Positions 25,049 through 34,572 are shown, counted from the first letter of the stretch. The stretch: 64,000 bases of DNA from Rubrivivax sp. (GCA_021300575.1 JAJTDM010000015.1:1-64000); one strand, 5' to 3'. Program-made: numbers and translations. The notes: generated by a model not told the origin, from the letters alone.

Positions 25049-26302
25049 TCAGTGCGCGATGCCGGCGGCCGCCGCTTCGTCGATCAGCCTGCCGCTGTGG
25101 AAGCGCTCGAGTTGGAACGGTTCGGCCAACTCATGGTTTCGGCCCGTGGCCAGTTGGTGAGCCAAAGTCCAGCCCCCCACCGGAATAGCCTTGAAGCCGC
25201 CCGTGCCCCAGCCGCAGTTGATGGACAGGCCCGGCACTGGCGTGGGGCCGATGATGGGGCTGGAGTCCGCCACCACGTCCACGATGCCGGCCCACTGGCG
25301 CAGCAGCCGCAAGCGCCCCAGCGTCGGGAACATCTCGGCGGTGGCCGAGACCACGTGCTGCATCACGTCGAAGCTGCCGCGCTGGGCATACGACGGGAAG
25401 TGATCGAGCGCCCCGCCGATCACCACCTCGCCCTTGTCGCTCTGGCTCCAGTACGCCCCCAGCGCCGGCGACAGCGTCACCGTGTTGAGCACGGGCTTCA
25501 CGGGCTCGCTCACCATGGCCTGCAGCGCATAGCTCGTCACCGGCAGGTCGAACCCCGCCATCCGCGCCAGCACCGACGAGTGCCCCGCCACGGCCAGCGC
25601 CACCTTCTCGGCATGGATGGACCCGCGCGCCGTGTCCACGCCCACCACGCGTTCGCCCTGCTTCAGAAGGCCCGTGACGGGGCAGTTCTGGATGATGTCC
25701 ACGCCCAGTGCCGAAGCACCACGCGCGTAGCCCCAGGCCACGGCGTCGTGGCGTGCGGGCCCGCCGCGGCGCTGGATGAAGCCCCCCAGGATGGGAAAGC
25801 GCGCGTCGGTGCCGAAGTTCAGGCGCGGCTCCAGGGTCTGCAGTTGACGCGCATCCAGCAGGTCGGCGTCGATGCCGTTACAGCGCATGGCGTTGGCCCA
25901 GCGGCTCTGGGCGTCCAGGTCGTGGCGCGAATGCGCGAGCGTCAGCACGCCGCGCGCACTCAGCATGATGTTGTAGTTGAGCTCTTGCGACAGGCCTTCG
26001 TACAACTTCAGCGAAAAGTCGTACAGCCGCGCGCTCTCGGGGTACAGGTAGTTGGAGCGCACGATGGTGGTGTTGCGCCCGGTATTGCCGCCGCCAATCC
26101 AGCCGGCCTCCACCACCGCCACGTTGGTGATGCCGTGGTTCTTCGCCAGGTAGTACGCCGTGGCAAGACCATGGCCGCCACCGCCCACCACCACCACGTC
26201 ATAGGCCGCCCGGGGCTCGGCCTCACGCCAGGCAGGGGCCCAGTCGGCATGCCCACGCCATGCAGCGGCCAGCAGGTTCCAGGCGGAGTAGCGGGTTCGC
26301 AT
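25049..26302 (-). CDS. soxB: Sarcosine oxidase beta subunit
   Basis: A 417-residue FAD-binding (DAO-type) subunit. The Rossmann motif VVVVGGGGHGLATAYYLA lies near residue 35. The segment ARHDAVAWGYARGA includes His185, which aligns with the site of covalent FMN attachment in this family. C-terminal CGWGTGGFKAIP is typical of SoxB. The start at 26302 gives the usual length, and the open frame upstream overlaps the nitroreductase gene. It is five bases downstream of the nitroreductase stop, so both are in the same operon. It catalyses the actual oxidation of sarcosine (N-methylglycine), although related enzymes accept other N-methyl amino acids. Confidence 0.93.
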   Translation of the reverse strand: MRTRYSAWNLLAAAWRGHADWAPAWREAEPRAAYDVVVVGGGGHGLATAYYLAKNHGITNVAVVEAGWIGGGNTGRNTTIVRSNYLYPESARLYDFSLKLYEGLSQELNYNIMLSARGVLTLAHSRHDLDAQSRWANAMRCNGIDADLLDARQLQTLEPRLNFGTDARFPILGGFIQRRGGPARHDAVAWGYARGASALGVDIIQNCPVTGLLKQGERVVGVDTARGSIHAEKVALAVAGHSSVLARMAGFDLPVTSYALQAMVSEPVKPVLNTVTLSPALGAYWSQSDKGEVVIGGALDHFPSYAQRGSFDVMQHVVSATAEMFPTLGRLRLLRQWAGIVDVVADSSPIIGPTPVPGLSINCGWGTGGFKAIPVGGWTLAHQLATGRNHELAEPFQLERFHSGRLIDEAAAAGIAH

Positions 26303-26307
26303 TCGCG

Positions 26308-26994
26308 CTACAGCCACGAGGCGATCTGATCGAGCGGCTTCTTGATCCCGCCGTGGACGGGGACCTGGCATCCCTGCTTGGGGTAGCCCACCACCAGCAG
26401 GATCACCGGCTTTTCCGAAGCCGGCCGGCCGCACAGCTTGTTCAGAAAGCTCATGGGGTTGGGCGTATGCGTCAGCGTGGCCAGGCCGGCGTGGTGCAGC
26501 GCGGCAATGAGGAAACCCGATGCAATGCCAACCGATTCGGGCACGTAGTAGTGGCTGAAGCGCTCGCCATCGGGGCGCACGCCGTACTTCTGCGCAAAGA
26601 TGGCGATGAGCACCGGCGCCTCTTCCAGGAAGGGCTTGTTCCAGTCAGTGCCCAGCGGCGCCAGCGCGTCCAGCCATTCCTGCGGTGCGCGTTCCTCGTA
26701 GAAGCTGCGCTCTTCGGCCTCCGCCGCTTCGCGCACGCGCCGCTTGTGCGTGGGCTCGGTGATGACGCTGAAGAACCAGGGTTGCTGGTTGGCGCCCGAC
26801 GGCGCCGTGCCCGCAGCCCGCAGGCAGGCCTCGATCACCTCGCGCGGAACGGGTCGGGGGTCGAAGTCGCGCACTGTGCGGCGGCGCCGCATCTCGGCGA
26901 GGAAGCCCTCCGCGCGGTCGATCATTTCGGGCGGTGGGTACTCGCGGAATGCCGGCAACGGCTCTTCGACAAAAGGGGCAACTGCTGGGGTCAT
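26308..26994 (-). CDS. Nitroreductase family protein
   Basis: A 228-residue FMN-dependent nitroreductase-fold protein. The motif [33 protein letters not shown] is typical of the BluB/nitroreductase superfamily, then NQQPWFF and a later [19 protein letters not shown]. It is five bases upstream of soxB on the same strand and 46 bases after the PhyH gene. Genes of this type occur as flavin-dependent reductases or dehalogenases. I cannot tell which. A role in breaking the same compound as the Sox and PhyH enzymes is suggested by the operon only. Confidence 0.85.
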   Translation of the reverse strand: MTPAVAPFVEEPLPAFREYPPPEMIDRAEGFLAEMRRRRTVRDFDPRPVPREVIEACLRAAGTAPSGANQQPWFFSVITEPTHKRRVREAAEAEERSFYEERAPQEWLDALAPLGTDWNKPFLEEAPVLIAIFAQKYGVRPDGERFSHYYVPESVGIASGFLIAALHHAGLATLTHTPNPMSFLNKLCGRPASEKPVILLVVGYPKQGCQVPVHGGIKKPLDQIASWL

Positions 26995-27040
26995 GGGTCA
27001 GCGCATTTGCTGTAAACGGTCGATGGGTTGGCGCACCGGC

Positions 27041-27853
27041 TCATCGGTTGTTATCGGTCGGCCAGATCCGCGGGTACAACTCGCCCTGCAGAGGCAAGCC
27101 TGGCACCTGGCCCGCGACGTCGAAGGGGTAGGTGCCCGGACGGTCGTCGAACACGGCGTCGTCACCCATCCAACGCAGGGACACGGCCCGACGCCGGCGC
27201 TGTGCGTTGCGGTTACCGCCAGCGCCGTGCACGACAAGTCCGTGAAAGGCGATGGCATCGCCCGGCTCCATGGCCCATGACAGCCGGTCCCTGGCATCGA
27301 CCGTGGCGTCGATGTCCGGCATCGGCTCGCCAGACGCGCCGTCGTAGCCGGAGGCGCCACCAAAATGCTGCGGCCGGTACCAGCGCCCGCCAAGGTGCGA
27401 GCCGCGCACGTACTCGACTGCGCCGCTGTCGAGGTCCACGCTGTCAAGAGGGCACCACAGGCCGCAGATCTGATCACCTCGCAGCGGCCAGTAGGGCAGG
27501 TCTTGGTGCCAGGGCGTCGGCGCCACCGAGCCTGGCTCCTTCACGAACATCTGGTCGTAGAAAAAGCGCACCTGTCGCGCACCCATGAGCCGGGCGGCCG
27601 CTTCGGCCAGAGGCGAGTCGTGCACCAGGCGGCGGAAGGCGGCGCCAGCGGCGTCCGGCCGCTGCGCCATGAACATGTCTTGTGCAAACCGGCCCTCTCC
27701 GGGCTGGGCGTACTCGTTGCCGTGCGGGCTCAGGTCGCCAAGGACGGCCTGCACCGCATCACGAAGCCGCTGCACCGTCCCTGCGTCGAGCAAGCCGCGC
27801 AGCACGACGGCTCCGTCTTCGCGATAGCGGCGGATGCTCTCTTCGTCGATCAT
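27041..27853 (-). CDS. PhyH-type Fe(II)/2-oxoglutarate dioxygenase
   Basis: A 270-residue phytanoyl-CoA dioxygenase-family protein. The iron triad is visible: His116-x-Asp118 in WHQDLPYW and the distal His209 in VVHGAGGN, with the 2-oxoglutarate-binding Arg a short distance after. The start at 27853 has AGGAAAG just ahead and overlaps the hydrolase stop by four bases. Family members hydroxylate or oxidatively demethylate many small molecules, including ectoine, phosphonates and quaternary amines. Given the Sox genes downstream, an N-methyl substrate is plausible, but this is inference. Confidence 0.87.
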   Translation of the reverse strand: MIDEESIRRYREDGAVVLRGLLDAGTVQRLRDAVQAVLGDLSPHGNEYAQPGEGRFAQDMFMAQRPDAAGAAFRRLVHDSPLAEAAARLMGARQVRFFYDQMFVKEPGSVAPTPWHQDLPYWPLRGDQICGLWCPLDSVDLDSGAVEYVRGSHLGGRWYRPQHFGGASGYDGASGEPMPDIDATVDARDRLSWAMEPGDAIAFHGLVVHGAGGNRNAQRRRRAVSLRWMGDDAVFDDRPGTYPFDVAGQVPGLPLQGELYPRIWPTDNNR

Positions 27854-28819
27854 GGCTTTCCTACGGAAGAAGCAGAGTCCGGACCGAGGAGGACTTCGCG
27901 CATCACACCCGTCGTCCACTGCGCTTCTTCGTAGACGAAGTTGTGGCCGGAACCCTGCGGCGCCACGACGCGGCGCGATCGTGTGGAAGTGGCCAGGTAG
28001 CGCTCGCGCGTGGCGGCGAAGAAGCGGAACATCCGTTGCGCGTTGGCGGCGCTGCCTTGCTGCGCCTCTGGCAGCAGGGCGATATCACTGTCGTTGTCGT
28101 CACGCGGACCCACCAGCCACACCGGCAGGTCACCCAGATCGCGGTCGTAGACCACGGTGTCCCAGGCCACCGCAGCCACGCCCTCGGGGCTGAGCTCGCT
28201 GTAGATCGACGCCTGGGTGAAGTAGGCGGCAGCATTGAACTCCACTGCGCGCACGGCGGCCGCTTCAGGCCCGAGCACCGCCCGGGCCGCATCCATGGCC
28301 TTGGCGTAGGCCGGAATCTGGCGCGCCTTGGCCTCGGCTCGGGCAGCCATGTTCAGGCCGAACAACTGCATGAAGCCGCCCAGCCAGGCCGTCCGCCGCA
28401 TCTCCGCCAAGGCACCCAGGCGCGGGCCGAAGACGATGGTCTCCAAGGGCGTGGGGTCGAGCAGCACCACGGTTTGCACCAGGTCTGGCCGCCGTCGCGC
28501 GATGTTGGCCACCAGCAGGCCGCCAAAGGAGTGACCGGCCCAGACGTAAGGCCCCGTCTCGCCCGCGCGCTCCAGCGCCAGCACTCCGGCCGGGCGGTGG
28601 CACCTCGCGGCGCACCTTCGCCAGGATCCAGAGGTGCCGCAGCGACGCGACAGCCATCAGCAACCCCAACACCAAGCCCAAGGCCCTGAAGCCACCGCGC
28701 AAGCCGTCGGGCACGGCCCAGCTCACGCCCCAGAACAAGGCCGTCACTGCCGCGGCTATCAGCAAGCCTGCAGCGTCGTGGCTGAGCAAGGCCAGCAGAG
28801 CATCGCGTGCGCGCCGCAC
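27850..28819 (-). pseudogene. Broken alpha/beta hydrolase (internal deletion and frameshift)
   Basis: The front part starts at GTG 28819 with GGAGG nine bases ahead. It encodes two hydrophobic segments (residues about 15-31 and 38-57) and reads to PPPGR at 28586. The hydrolase core then continues in another frame from about 28584, with LALERAGETGPYVWAGHSFGG containing the nucleophile Ser, then a downstream Asp and GSGHNF with the catalytic His, ending at 27850. Homologues of this membrane-anchored type have roughly 70-90 residues between these parts, including the oxyanion loop. Here they are missing and the frame has shifted. It lies five bases after the MFS stop, and its end overlaps the PhyH start as ATGA, so the surrounding operon is intact. 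Functional expression is unlikely unless the start at 28584 is used. Confidence 0.7.
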
Positions 28820-28823
28820 CGCT

Positions 28824-30134
28824 TCAGCCCTCCGCGCCGACAGGCTTGCCGGTCGGGGCCTCACCTGGACGGAACTCGGGCAGCCACGCCGCCGCCAGCG
28901 CGGCACCCCCCATACAGGCTGCAGCCATCAAGAGGGCCAGGTCATAGTTGCCGGTGCGGTCATGCACCAGGCCAGCCAGCCAGGGCGAGACACCGCCCCC
29001 CGCCGCCACGGCCACCATTTGGGTAGCGCTGGCTCGGCCGAACGTTTCGGCACTGAAGTAGCGCCGCGCCAGAAGGATGCTCACGCTGTTGTCGCCGCCC
29101 GAGCACAGGCCCAGCAAACCCGCGGCAGCGATGCTGACCCACAGCCCACCGCCCGCGTAGATGACCAGCGTGGCCAGCATCGGCACCACCATCACGATCA
29201 TGGCCAGGCGCGCTGCGGGCATGCGGTCCACCAACCAGCCCGCCAAGACATTGCCCAAGAGGCCCCCCAGCCCCACCAGGCTCATCGCCATCGCGGCCTG
29301 TCCCGGCGTGGCACCGCGGTCTTGCAGCAATGCGGCGAAGTGCATGAAGATGGCGCCCACGCCAAGCGCAAAAAGCATGTTGAACAGGGCCAGCTTCCAC
29401 CAGATCGAGTCTCGCAGAAAGGCGGCCATCGACCGAGGACCGCTGCCAACCGGCGAGGGCACCGAAGCGCCACCGGTGCTGTTGCCCTGCGCAGCGGCAA
29501 CGGTGTGCGAGCTGCGTGGGACGCGCTCGCGCACCAGCAGCAAGGCGGCCAAGCCGCACATCAGCAGGCTCAGGACACCCATCACCAGGAAGGCCTGTCG
29601 CCAGCCGAAATGGGTGATGACCGCTTGCGTCCACAGCGGGTGAATGATGGCACCGACGGCTCCACAGGCAAACAACAGGCCCAGGGCTCGGCCCATCGAT
29701 TTGTCGAACCAGCCCTGCACCAGCTTGGCCAAGCTCAACAGGGATGCGCCGGCCGCCGTCAGCATCAACAGCAGGCTCAGCCCGTAGTAGGCCCAGACGC
29801 TGCCCTCCATCAAGGAAAACGCTGCGAAGTTGGCCGACTGCAGCACCACGCCGGTCAAGATGAGCGGGCGCAACGGGACCTTGTCGATGACCCACCCTGT
29901 CAGCGGCGCCACAAGGGGCGTGAACAAGGTCGCCAGCGTGAGTGAGAAGGCGATCTCGCCCCGGCTCCAACCCAGGCCCTGCTGCAGTGGCAGCAGGAAC
30001 AGGCCGAAGGTGCTGCCGTACAGTGCCGACACACCGAACAAAGCCAGGACCCCGCTGCCAGCCAGCGTGCGCCAGCTGGCAGGGGTATCGGGCGCCGGAA
30101 CCAGATGGGGGTCTTGCTCGGCGCTCGGGTTCAT
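28824..30134 (-). CDS. MFS transporter
   Basis: A 436-residue major facilitator with 12 predicted membrane helices. The first helix starts near residue 26 (VLALFGVSALYGSTFGLFLLPL). The cytoplasmic loop after helix 2 carries GWVIDKVPLRPLIL, the equivalent of the MFS loop motif. A central cytoplasmic loop of about 35 residues separates the halves. It is similar to monocarboxylate-type carriers of the RhmT/OxlT group. It lies six bases downstream of a TonB receptor stop and five bases upstream of the hydrolase gene. It is probably the inner-membrane step for whatever the receptor brings into the periplasm. Confidence 0.85.
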   Translation of the reverse strand: MNPSAEQDPHLVPAPDTPASWRTLAGSGVLALFGVSALYGSTFGLFLLPLQQGLGWSRGEIAFSLTLATLFTPLVAPLTGWVIDKVPLRPLILTGVVLQSANFAAFSLMEGSVWAYYGLSLLLMLTAAGASLLSLAKLVQGWFDKSMGRALGLLFACGAVGAIIHPLWTQAVITHFGWRQAFLVMGVLSLLMCGLAALLLVRERVPRSSHTVAAAQGNSTGGASVPSPVGSGPRSMAAFLRDSIWWKLALFNMLFALGVGAIFMHFAALLQDRGATPGQAAMAMSLVGLGGLLGNVLAGWLVDRMPAARLAMIVMVVPMLATLVIYAGGGLWVSIAAAGLLGLCSGGDNSVSILLARRYFSAETFGRASATQMVAVAAGGGVSPWLAGLVHDRTGNYDLALLMAAACMGGAALAAAWLPEFRPGEAPTGKPVGAEG

Positions 30135-30140
30135 TGATCG

Positions 30141-32312
30141 TCAGTAGTCGTAGCGCAGCGAGACGGTCATCGTGCGTGGGCGCTGGACGAAGTACTGGGC
30201 GAAGGCGCCCACGCCCGCAGGGGCTCCGGTGATGCTCATCACGCCCCGCTCGTCGGTGGCATTGGTCAAGCCCGCCGCCAGCGTCCAGGCACCCTTGGCG
30301 AACTGCACGCCCAGGTCCAGGGTGTCGTAGGCATCGGCCGGCTTGTTGCCGCCCAGGAACATCACCCGGTCGCCCACGTGGGTGTAAGTGGCGTTGGCAC
30401 GCCCCTGGGAGCCCATCGGGCCTGCAAACCTCAGGTTGGCCTGGAGGGCGACCTGAAGCTCCGGCGTTCCCGGCATCGGAGAGCCCGCCGGTACTGGAGC
30501 CGGCAGACCACGAACCCGCACTGGAGCGCGAGTCTGTGCATCAATGTAGGCCAGCGACCCCGCGACATCCAGTGCGGAATTGAAGCGATAACGCAGCGCC
30601 GCCTCAAAACCGGAGCTACGGGCCTTGCCGACATTGCCTATGCGGGAATTAGGAATACCGCCCGCAAGGACCTCAAAGAAAGTGAATTGCGCGTCTTTCC
30701 AATCCAGCAAGAAGGCGCTCAGGTCGACCTGCATGGCGCTTACCGGATTCAGGCGCACGCCAGTCTCGTAGCTCCACAGCGAATCCGACTTGTACTCGTC
30801 GTTGGTCGGAGGACCGTTGCGCCCGCCGTACCGGTAGCCCTTGGAGGCGACGGCATACCACTGGTTGTCACCAAACCTGTATTTGGCCGTCAGCTTGGGC
30901 GTGAAGCCGCTGTCGCTACTGGTCAGCAGAGCACCGGGCTCCGGGGCGCCAAACTGGGTGCCTGTCTGCCGGGAATCGGTAGTCGTACGGTAGTAGCGTC
31001 CCCCAGCGCCGAGACTCCAGCCTCCGCCCAGGTTGAACTCTGCATCGGCGAAGACTGCCTTCTCGGTACCCCCGCCCGTGATCGCAAGATCGGTCAAATC
31101 AGTCAGGGCCGCTGCTCCCGCGAAGATCAAGCCCGCAGTGCCAGTGGGCTCGACTTGTTTGCCGGCGTAGCTTGCCTTGCTCGACTGGTAAAAGGCGCCC
31201 AAGACATAGGAGGCTATGCCTCCAGGCTTGCTAGCGATCCGCAGTTCCTGTGAGTTCGCTCTCGCAGCCCTCGACTCCGGCCTGTATACCTGCGGTACCG
31301 CCAAACCAAAGATGCCAAACAGCTCAGTGTCGTCGATCAGCGAATTTCCCTTATTGCGCCAGTGGCCGGTGATGGACGTCAGCGTGTGCCGCCCTAGGTC
31401 CAGATCGACCGTAAGGCTGGTGAAGTCCGTGGTGATGGAGCGCCTGGAGTCGTTCGGTGCCGTGTGCTCCAGCCGCGACGGGCTGGGTGACACGCTGAAA
31501 GTGTCACCCTGCTCCGTCTTCTGCGTGCTGGCAACCAACGTCGCAGTCAATGCGTTAGAGGGCTTGGCGGTGAGCAGCACACGCCCCCCGGTCTGCCTGA
31601 CGTCGTTCGCATCCTTGTGCTTCGTCCCGAGGTTGTCTATGTACCCTGGATCCCTGCGGTCATAGGCCACGGCCCGGATCCCAAGCACGCCGGTCTGAAG
31701 CGGCGCATTGACCATACCGTAGAGCGAGAAGGCGCCAGCGCCTTCCGACACCTTGGCGTATTCGGACTTCAGACTGGCATCAAAGGCCGACAGGTTGGGC
31801 TTGTTGAACAGGTAGCGCACGGCGCCGCCCAGCGAACCCGATCCGAACAGCACACCCTGGGGCCCGCGCAAGACCTCCACCCGGTCGAGGTCCCAAGTCA
31901 GCGGGTCATAGACCGTGCCCTTGCCCTGCGGGGAGGCCAGGGGCACATCCTCGAGATACTGACCGGTGGGTCCCTGCTGGGCACCGCTGCCTTCATTGGT
32001 GGTGCTGGTGCCGATACCCCGGATCGTGATGGTGTTGCTGGCCACATCGCCCTTGTTGAATTGCACGCCCGGCGCGAGCTTCAGAAAGTCCTCCTGGTCA
32101 CGCGCCCCGCGCCGCTCCAGATCGCTGCCCGAAATCACCGACACCGTACCCGCCACCTCGCGCTGCTTCTCCGCGCGCTTGCTAGCCGTGATGACCACGC
32201 GCTGCGACTCATCTTCGGATGGGGGCGGCGTGGCGGGTGCTTGCTGGGCCAGGGCGGGCCAGGCAGCTGAAAGGGCCAGCGCCATCGCGCTGAGTCGGAA
32301 GTTCGTGGTCAT
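30141..32312 (-). CDS. TonB-dependent receptor
   Basis: A 723-residue outer-membrane receptor. The signal peptide ends after WPALAQ near residue 23. A plug domain follows, with VVITASKRAEKQREV, LKLAPGVQFNKG, ITIRGIGTS and VEVLRGPQGVLFG. The rest is a 22-strand barrel ending in TMTVSLRYDY with the C-terminal aromatic residue that signals outer-membrane insertion. The start at 32312 has AAGGAG ten bases ahead, and a longer in-frame extension is not needed. It is first in an operon with an MFS carrier, hydrolase, PhyH, nitroreductase and Sox genes. The AraC gene upstream on the same strand is a likely regulator. The ligand is unknown. The repeated link to amino-acid-processing genes argues against a siderophore. 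Confidence 0.9.
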   Translation of the reverse strand: MTTNFRLSAMALALSAAWPALAQQAPATPPPSEDESQRVVITASKRAEKQREVAGTVSVISGSDLERRGARDQEDFLKLAPGVQFNKGDVASNTITIRGIGTSTTNEGSGAQQGPTGQYLEDVPLASPQGKGTVYDPLTWDLDRVEVLRGPQGVLFGSGSLGGAVRYLFNKPNLSAFDASLKSEYAKVSEGAGAFSLYGMVNAPLQTGVLGIRAVAYDRRDPGYIDNLGTKHKDANDVRQTGGRVLLTAKPSNALTATLVASTQKTEQGDTFSVSPSPSRLEHTAPNDSRRSITTDFTSLTVDLDLGRHTLTSITGHWRNKGNSLIDDTELFGIFGLAVPQVYRPESRAARANSQELRIASKPGGIASYVLGAFYQSSKASYAGKQVEPTGTAGLIFAGAAALTDLTDLAITGGGTEKAVFADAEFNLGGGWSLGAGGRYYRTTTDSRQTGTQFGAPEPGALLTSSDSGFTPKLTAKYRFGDNQWYAVASKGYRYGGRNGPPTNDEYKSDSLWSYETGVRLNPVSAMQVDLSAFLLDWKDAQFTFFEVLAGGIPNSRIGNVGKARSSGFEAALRYRFNSALDVAGSLAYIDAQTRAPVRVRGLPAPVPAGSPMPGTPELQVALQANLRFAGPMGSQGRANATYTHVGDRVMFLGGNKPADAYDTLDLGVQFAKGAWTLAAGLTNATDERGVMSITGAPAGVGAFAQYFVQRPRTMTVSLRYDY

Positions 32313-32423
32313 GGTCAGGCTCCTTGTCCGAAGGGTTGCAGGCACGATAAGAGCGACCGCAACAGCCCGCGTGAGCCCTTGCACCAAAGATTTAGGCGAT
32401 CCGACCAACTCCGGGTGGAAACC

Positions 32424-33467
32424 CTAGGCCGGAAGCTCCAGGCTGAAAGGGGCACGGTGGCGGCGGTACTCGCGCGGCGACATGCCCACCTGGTTTCTGA
32501 AGGCCGCCGTGAAGCTGCTCTGGTGCTCGTAGCCCACACGCTCGGCCACCTGGGCAATGGTCAACGTGGCCTCCATCAGCAACTGCTGCGCCTCGCGCAC
32601 GCGGCGTTCCAGGCAGTAGTCCGCCATGGTCAGGCCAAAGGCCTGCTTGAAGACGGACTTGAGCTTGTTCTGGCTGGTGCCGATCTCGCGTGCAAGATCG
32701 GCGAAGTTGGGTGGGCGCCGGTAGTCGCGATCCAGCCTGGCCTGCGCGGCGCGCGCAAGATCGAGATCGCGGCGACGCGACAGCACTGCAGTCCGGGCCT
32801 CGTGCTGGTGCAGCATGGCCTCCAGCGCGTAGGCCACCAACTCGGCCAGACGGCCGGCGAGTTGCACGGTGCGCAACTCGCCATGCAGGCGGCTGTCCAG
32901 CGTGTCGCCCACCAGCGCGGCCACCCGATGGTCGACGGGAAACGATGCGATACGCCCCATGCCGGCGTCACCCTCGACCGCAACGCGCAGCTCAGGCGGC
33001 AGGTCCTCGGGAAGCAGCCCGAAACGTGATGCAAAACTGCGGGCCTTGAACACCGCCACGACGCCTTGTTGTCGGGCTCCTGCTGCGATGTGGGCGCTCA
33101 GCGGGAGCAGGGGCGGTATGCAGGTCAGGGTCAGTTCGGGCCGGTTGAAGACCAGTGCCGGCCCCGCCCCGTATCGGAACTCCACGTCGCAGGCCAAGGA
33201 GGCGCGCAGCGTGATCAGGGGCTCCTGGTCGGCGTAGGTCCAGTGCGCCGCTCTCGGCACCACACAGTTGATGACGTTGACCAGGGCGTCGGGCCCAAGC
33301 CGCACCGTATCGGTCATGCCGCTGCCGTACGGGGGCGCATAGATGGTGCGGACCACGTTGCGCGAGATGCGCTGCGATCGTCCGTCCTCCTGGGCGGCAC
33401 GGTGCCATTCGCTGTCAAAGTCCAGGGCGGAAGGCAGTTCCGGCGCCGTGTCGCGTTGCAGTTGCAT
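32424..33467 (-). CDS. AraC family transcriptional regulator
   Basis: A 347-residue regulator with a C-terminal AraC/XylS double HTH. The first helix-turn-helix is FADLAREIGTSQNKLKSVFKQAFG, and the second is IAQVAERVGYEHQSSFTAAFRNQVGMSPREYRR. The N-terminal 240 residues form an uncharacterised effector domain. The start at 33467 is chosen because AGGAG lies about ten bases ahead, while the open frame upstream would cover the divergent promoter. It lies between the receptor/Sox operon (same strand, 111 bases upstream of that start) and the four-gene hydrolase operon (divergent, 91 bases away). It may control both, so the two operons could be one regulon. Confidence 0.88.
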   Translation of the reverse strand: MQLQRDTAPELPSALDFDSEWHRAAQEDGRSQRISRNVVRTIYAPPYGSGMTDTVRLGPDALVNVINCVVPRAAHWTYADQEPLITLRASLACDVEFRYGAGPALVFNRPELTLTCIPPLLPLSAHIAAGARQQGVVAVFKARSFASRFGLLPEDLPPELRVAVEGDAGMGRIASFPVDHRVAALVGDTLDSRLHGELRTVQLAGRLAELVAYALEAMLHQHEARTAVLSRRRDLDLARAAQARLDRDYRRPPNFADLAREIGTSQNKLKSVFKQAFGLTMADYCLERRVREAQQLLMEATLTIAQVAERVGYEHQSSFTAAFRNQVGMSPREYRRHRAPFSLELPA

Positions 33468-33558
33468 GCGGGCGGGTCTCCTAAATATTGTTTGCCCGAG
33501 CCTAACCGGTCGCCCCCCCGCCCGTCGTAAGGTCGGACCCCAGGATCGAAGATTGCTC

Positions 33559-34572
33559 ATGCCTCAAGCCACCCCCTCCCCCGCGCGCCGGATCATCGAT
33601 GCCGTGCCCGTCTGGGACCACCACGCCTGCATGCCGTTGCGCCCGCAGGATCCCTCCTTTCTTCCGCAACTGGCGCGCCACAAGGCAGCCGGTTTCGACG
33701 CGATCACAGTGAACATCGGCTTTGGCGAGCAAGGTCCCGAAGAGCATCTGCGGATGATCGCCGCGATGCGGCACTGGCTGCTGGCTCGTCCTGACGATTA
33801 CCTGCTCCTGCTGGAGGCGGACGACATCGAGCGCGCCCGCACCACGGGCCGTCTGGCGGTGGGGTTCGACATCGAGGGCGCCAACGCCGTGGGGGACCAG
33901 CTCAGCCTGATCCAGATGTACTACGACCTGGGCGTGCGCTGGATGCTGATGGCGTACAACACCGCCAACCGCGTGGGCGGGGGATGCCAGGACGAGGACG
34001 GCGGCCTGACACCCTTCGGCCGCGCCGTGGTGGCCGAGATGGAGCGGGTGGGCATGCAGGTGTGCGTCAGCCACACAGGGCATCGCACGGTGCGTGACAT
34101 CTTCGACGTGGCGACGCAGCCCGTCATCTTCTCGCACAGCAACTGCGCGGCACTTCATCCGCACCCCCGCAACATTTCTGACGACCTGATCCGCGCCTGC
34201 GCAGCCACCGGAGGCCTGGTGGGCATCAACGGCGTGGGCATTTTTCTGGGCCTCAACGACATCTCCAGCCAGACCTATGCCCGCCACGTGGACCACGTGG
34301 TGCAGCTGGTGGGGCCGGCCCATGTGTCCATCGCGCTGGACTATGTGTTCGACACCCGCGAGCTGGAGGAACACGTCGAGAAGATGAAGGCCACCTTCCC
34401 TCCGGGGCTGGGATACGAGCTGGGGGCCCGCTTCGTGCCGCCCGAGCAACTGGAGGAGATCGTGGCCACGCTGCAGGGCTGGGGCTACTCGGACGCCGAT
34501 CTCGCGGCGCTGCTGGGCGGCAACCTCTTGCGTCTGGCGCAGCAGGTATGGAAGGCCCCGACGCATGTCTGA
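33559..34572 (+). CDS. M19 (renal-dipeptidase-like) amidohydrolase, altered metal site
   Basis: A 337-residue protein of the M19 dipeptidase family. The bridging Glu sits in GFDIEGANA, and the two later His ligands in VCVSHTGHRTVRDI and IFSHSNC. In the N-terminal metal motif the usual His-x-Asp is here His22-Ala-Cys24 (in WDHHACMP), so the Asp ligand is replaced by Cys. The block that usually reads SNARA before the HPRN element here reads SNCAALHPHPRN, without the substrate-binding Arg. The start at 33559 gives the normal length. It overlaps the next gene by eight bases. The fold is certain, but dipeptidase activity is doubtful. Confidence 0.83.
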   Translation: MPQATPSPARRIIDAVPVWDHHACMPLRPQDPSFLPQLARHKAAGFDAITVNIGFGEQGPEEHLRMIAAMRHWLLARPDDYLLLLEADDIERARTTGRLAVGFDIEGANAVGDQLSLIQMYYDLGVRWMLMAYNTANRVGGGCQDEDGGLTPFGRAVVAEMERVGMQVCVSHTGHRTVRDIFDVATQPVIFSHSNCAALHPHPRNISDDLIRACAATGGLVGINGVGIFLGLNDISSQTYARHVDHVVQLVGPAHVSIALDYVFDTRELEEHVEKMKATFPPGLGYELGARFVPPEQLEEIVATLQGWGYSDADLAALLGGNLLRLAQQVWKAPTHV

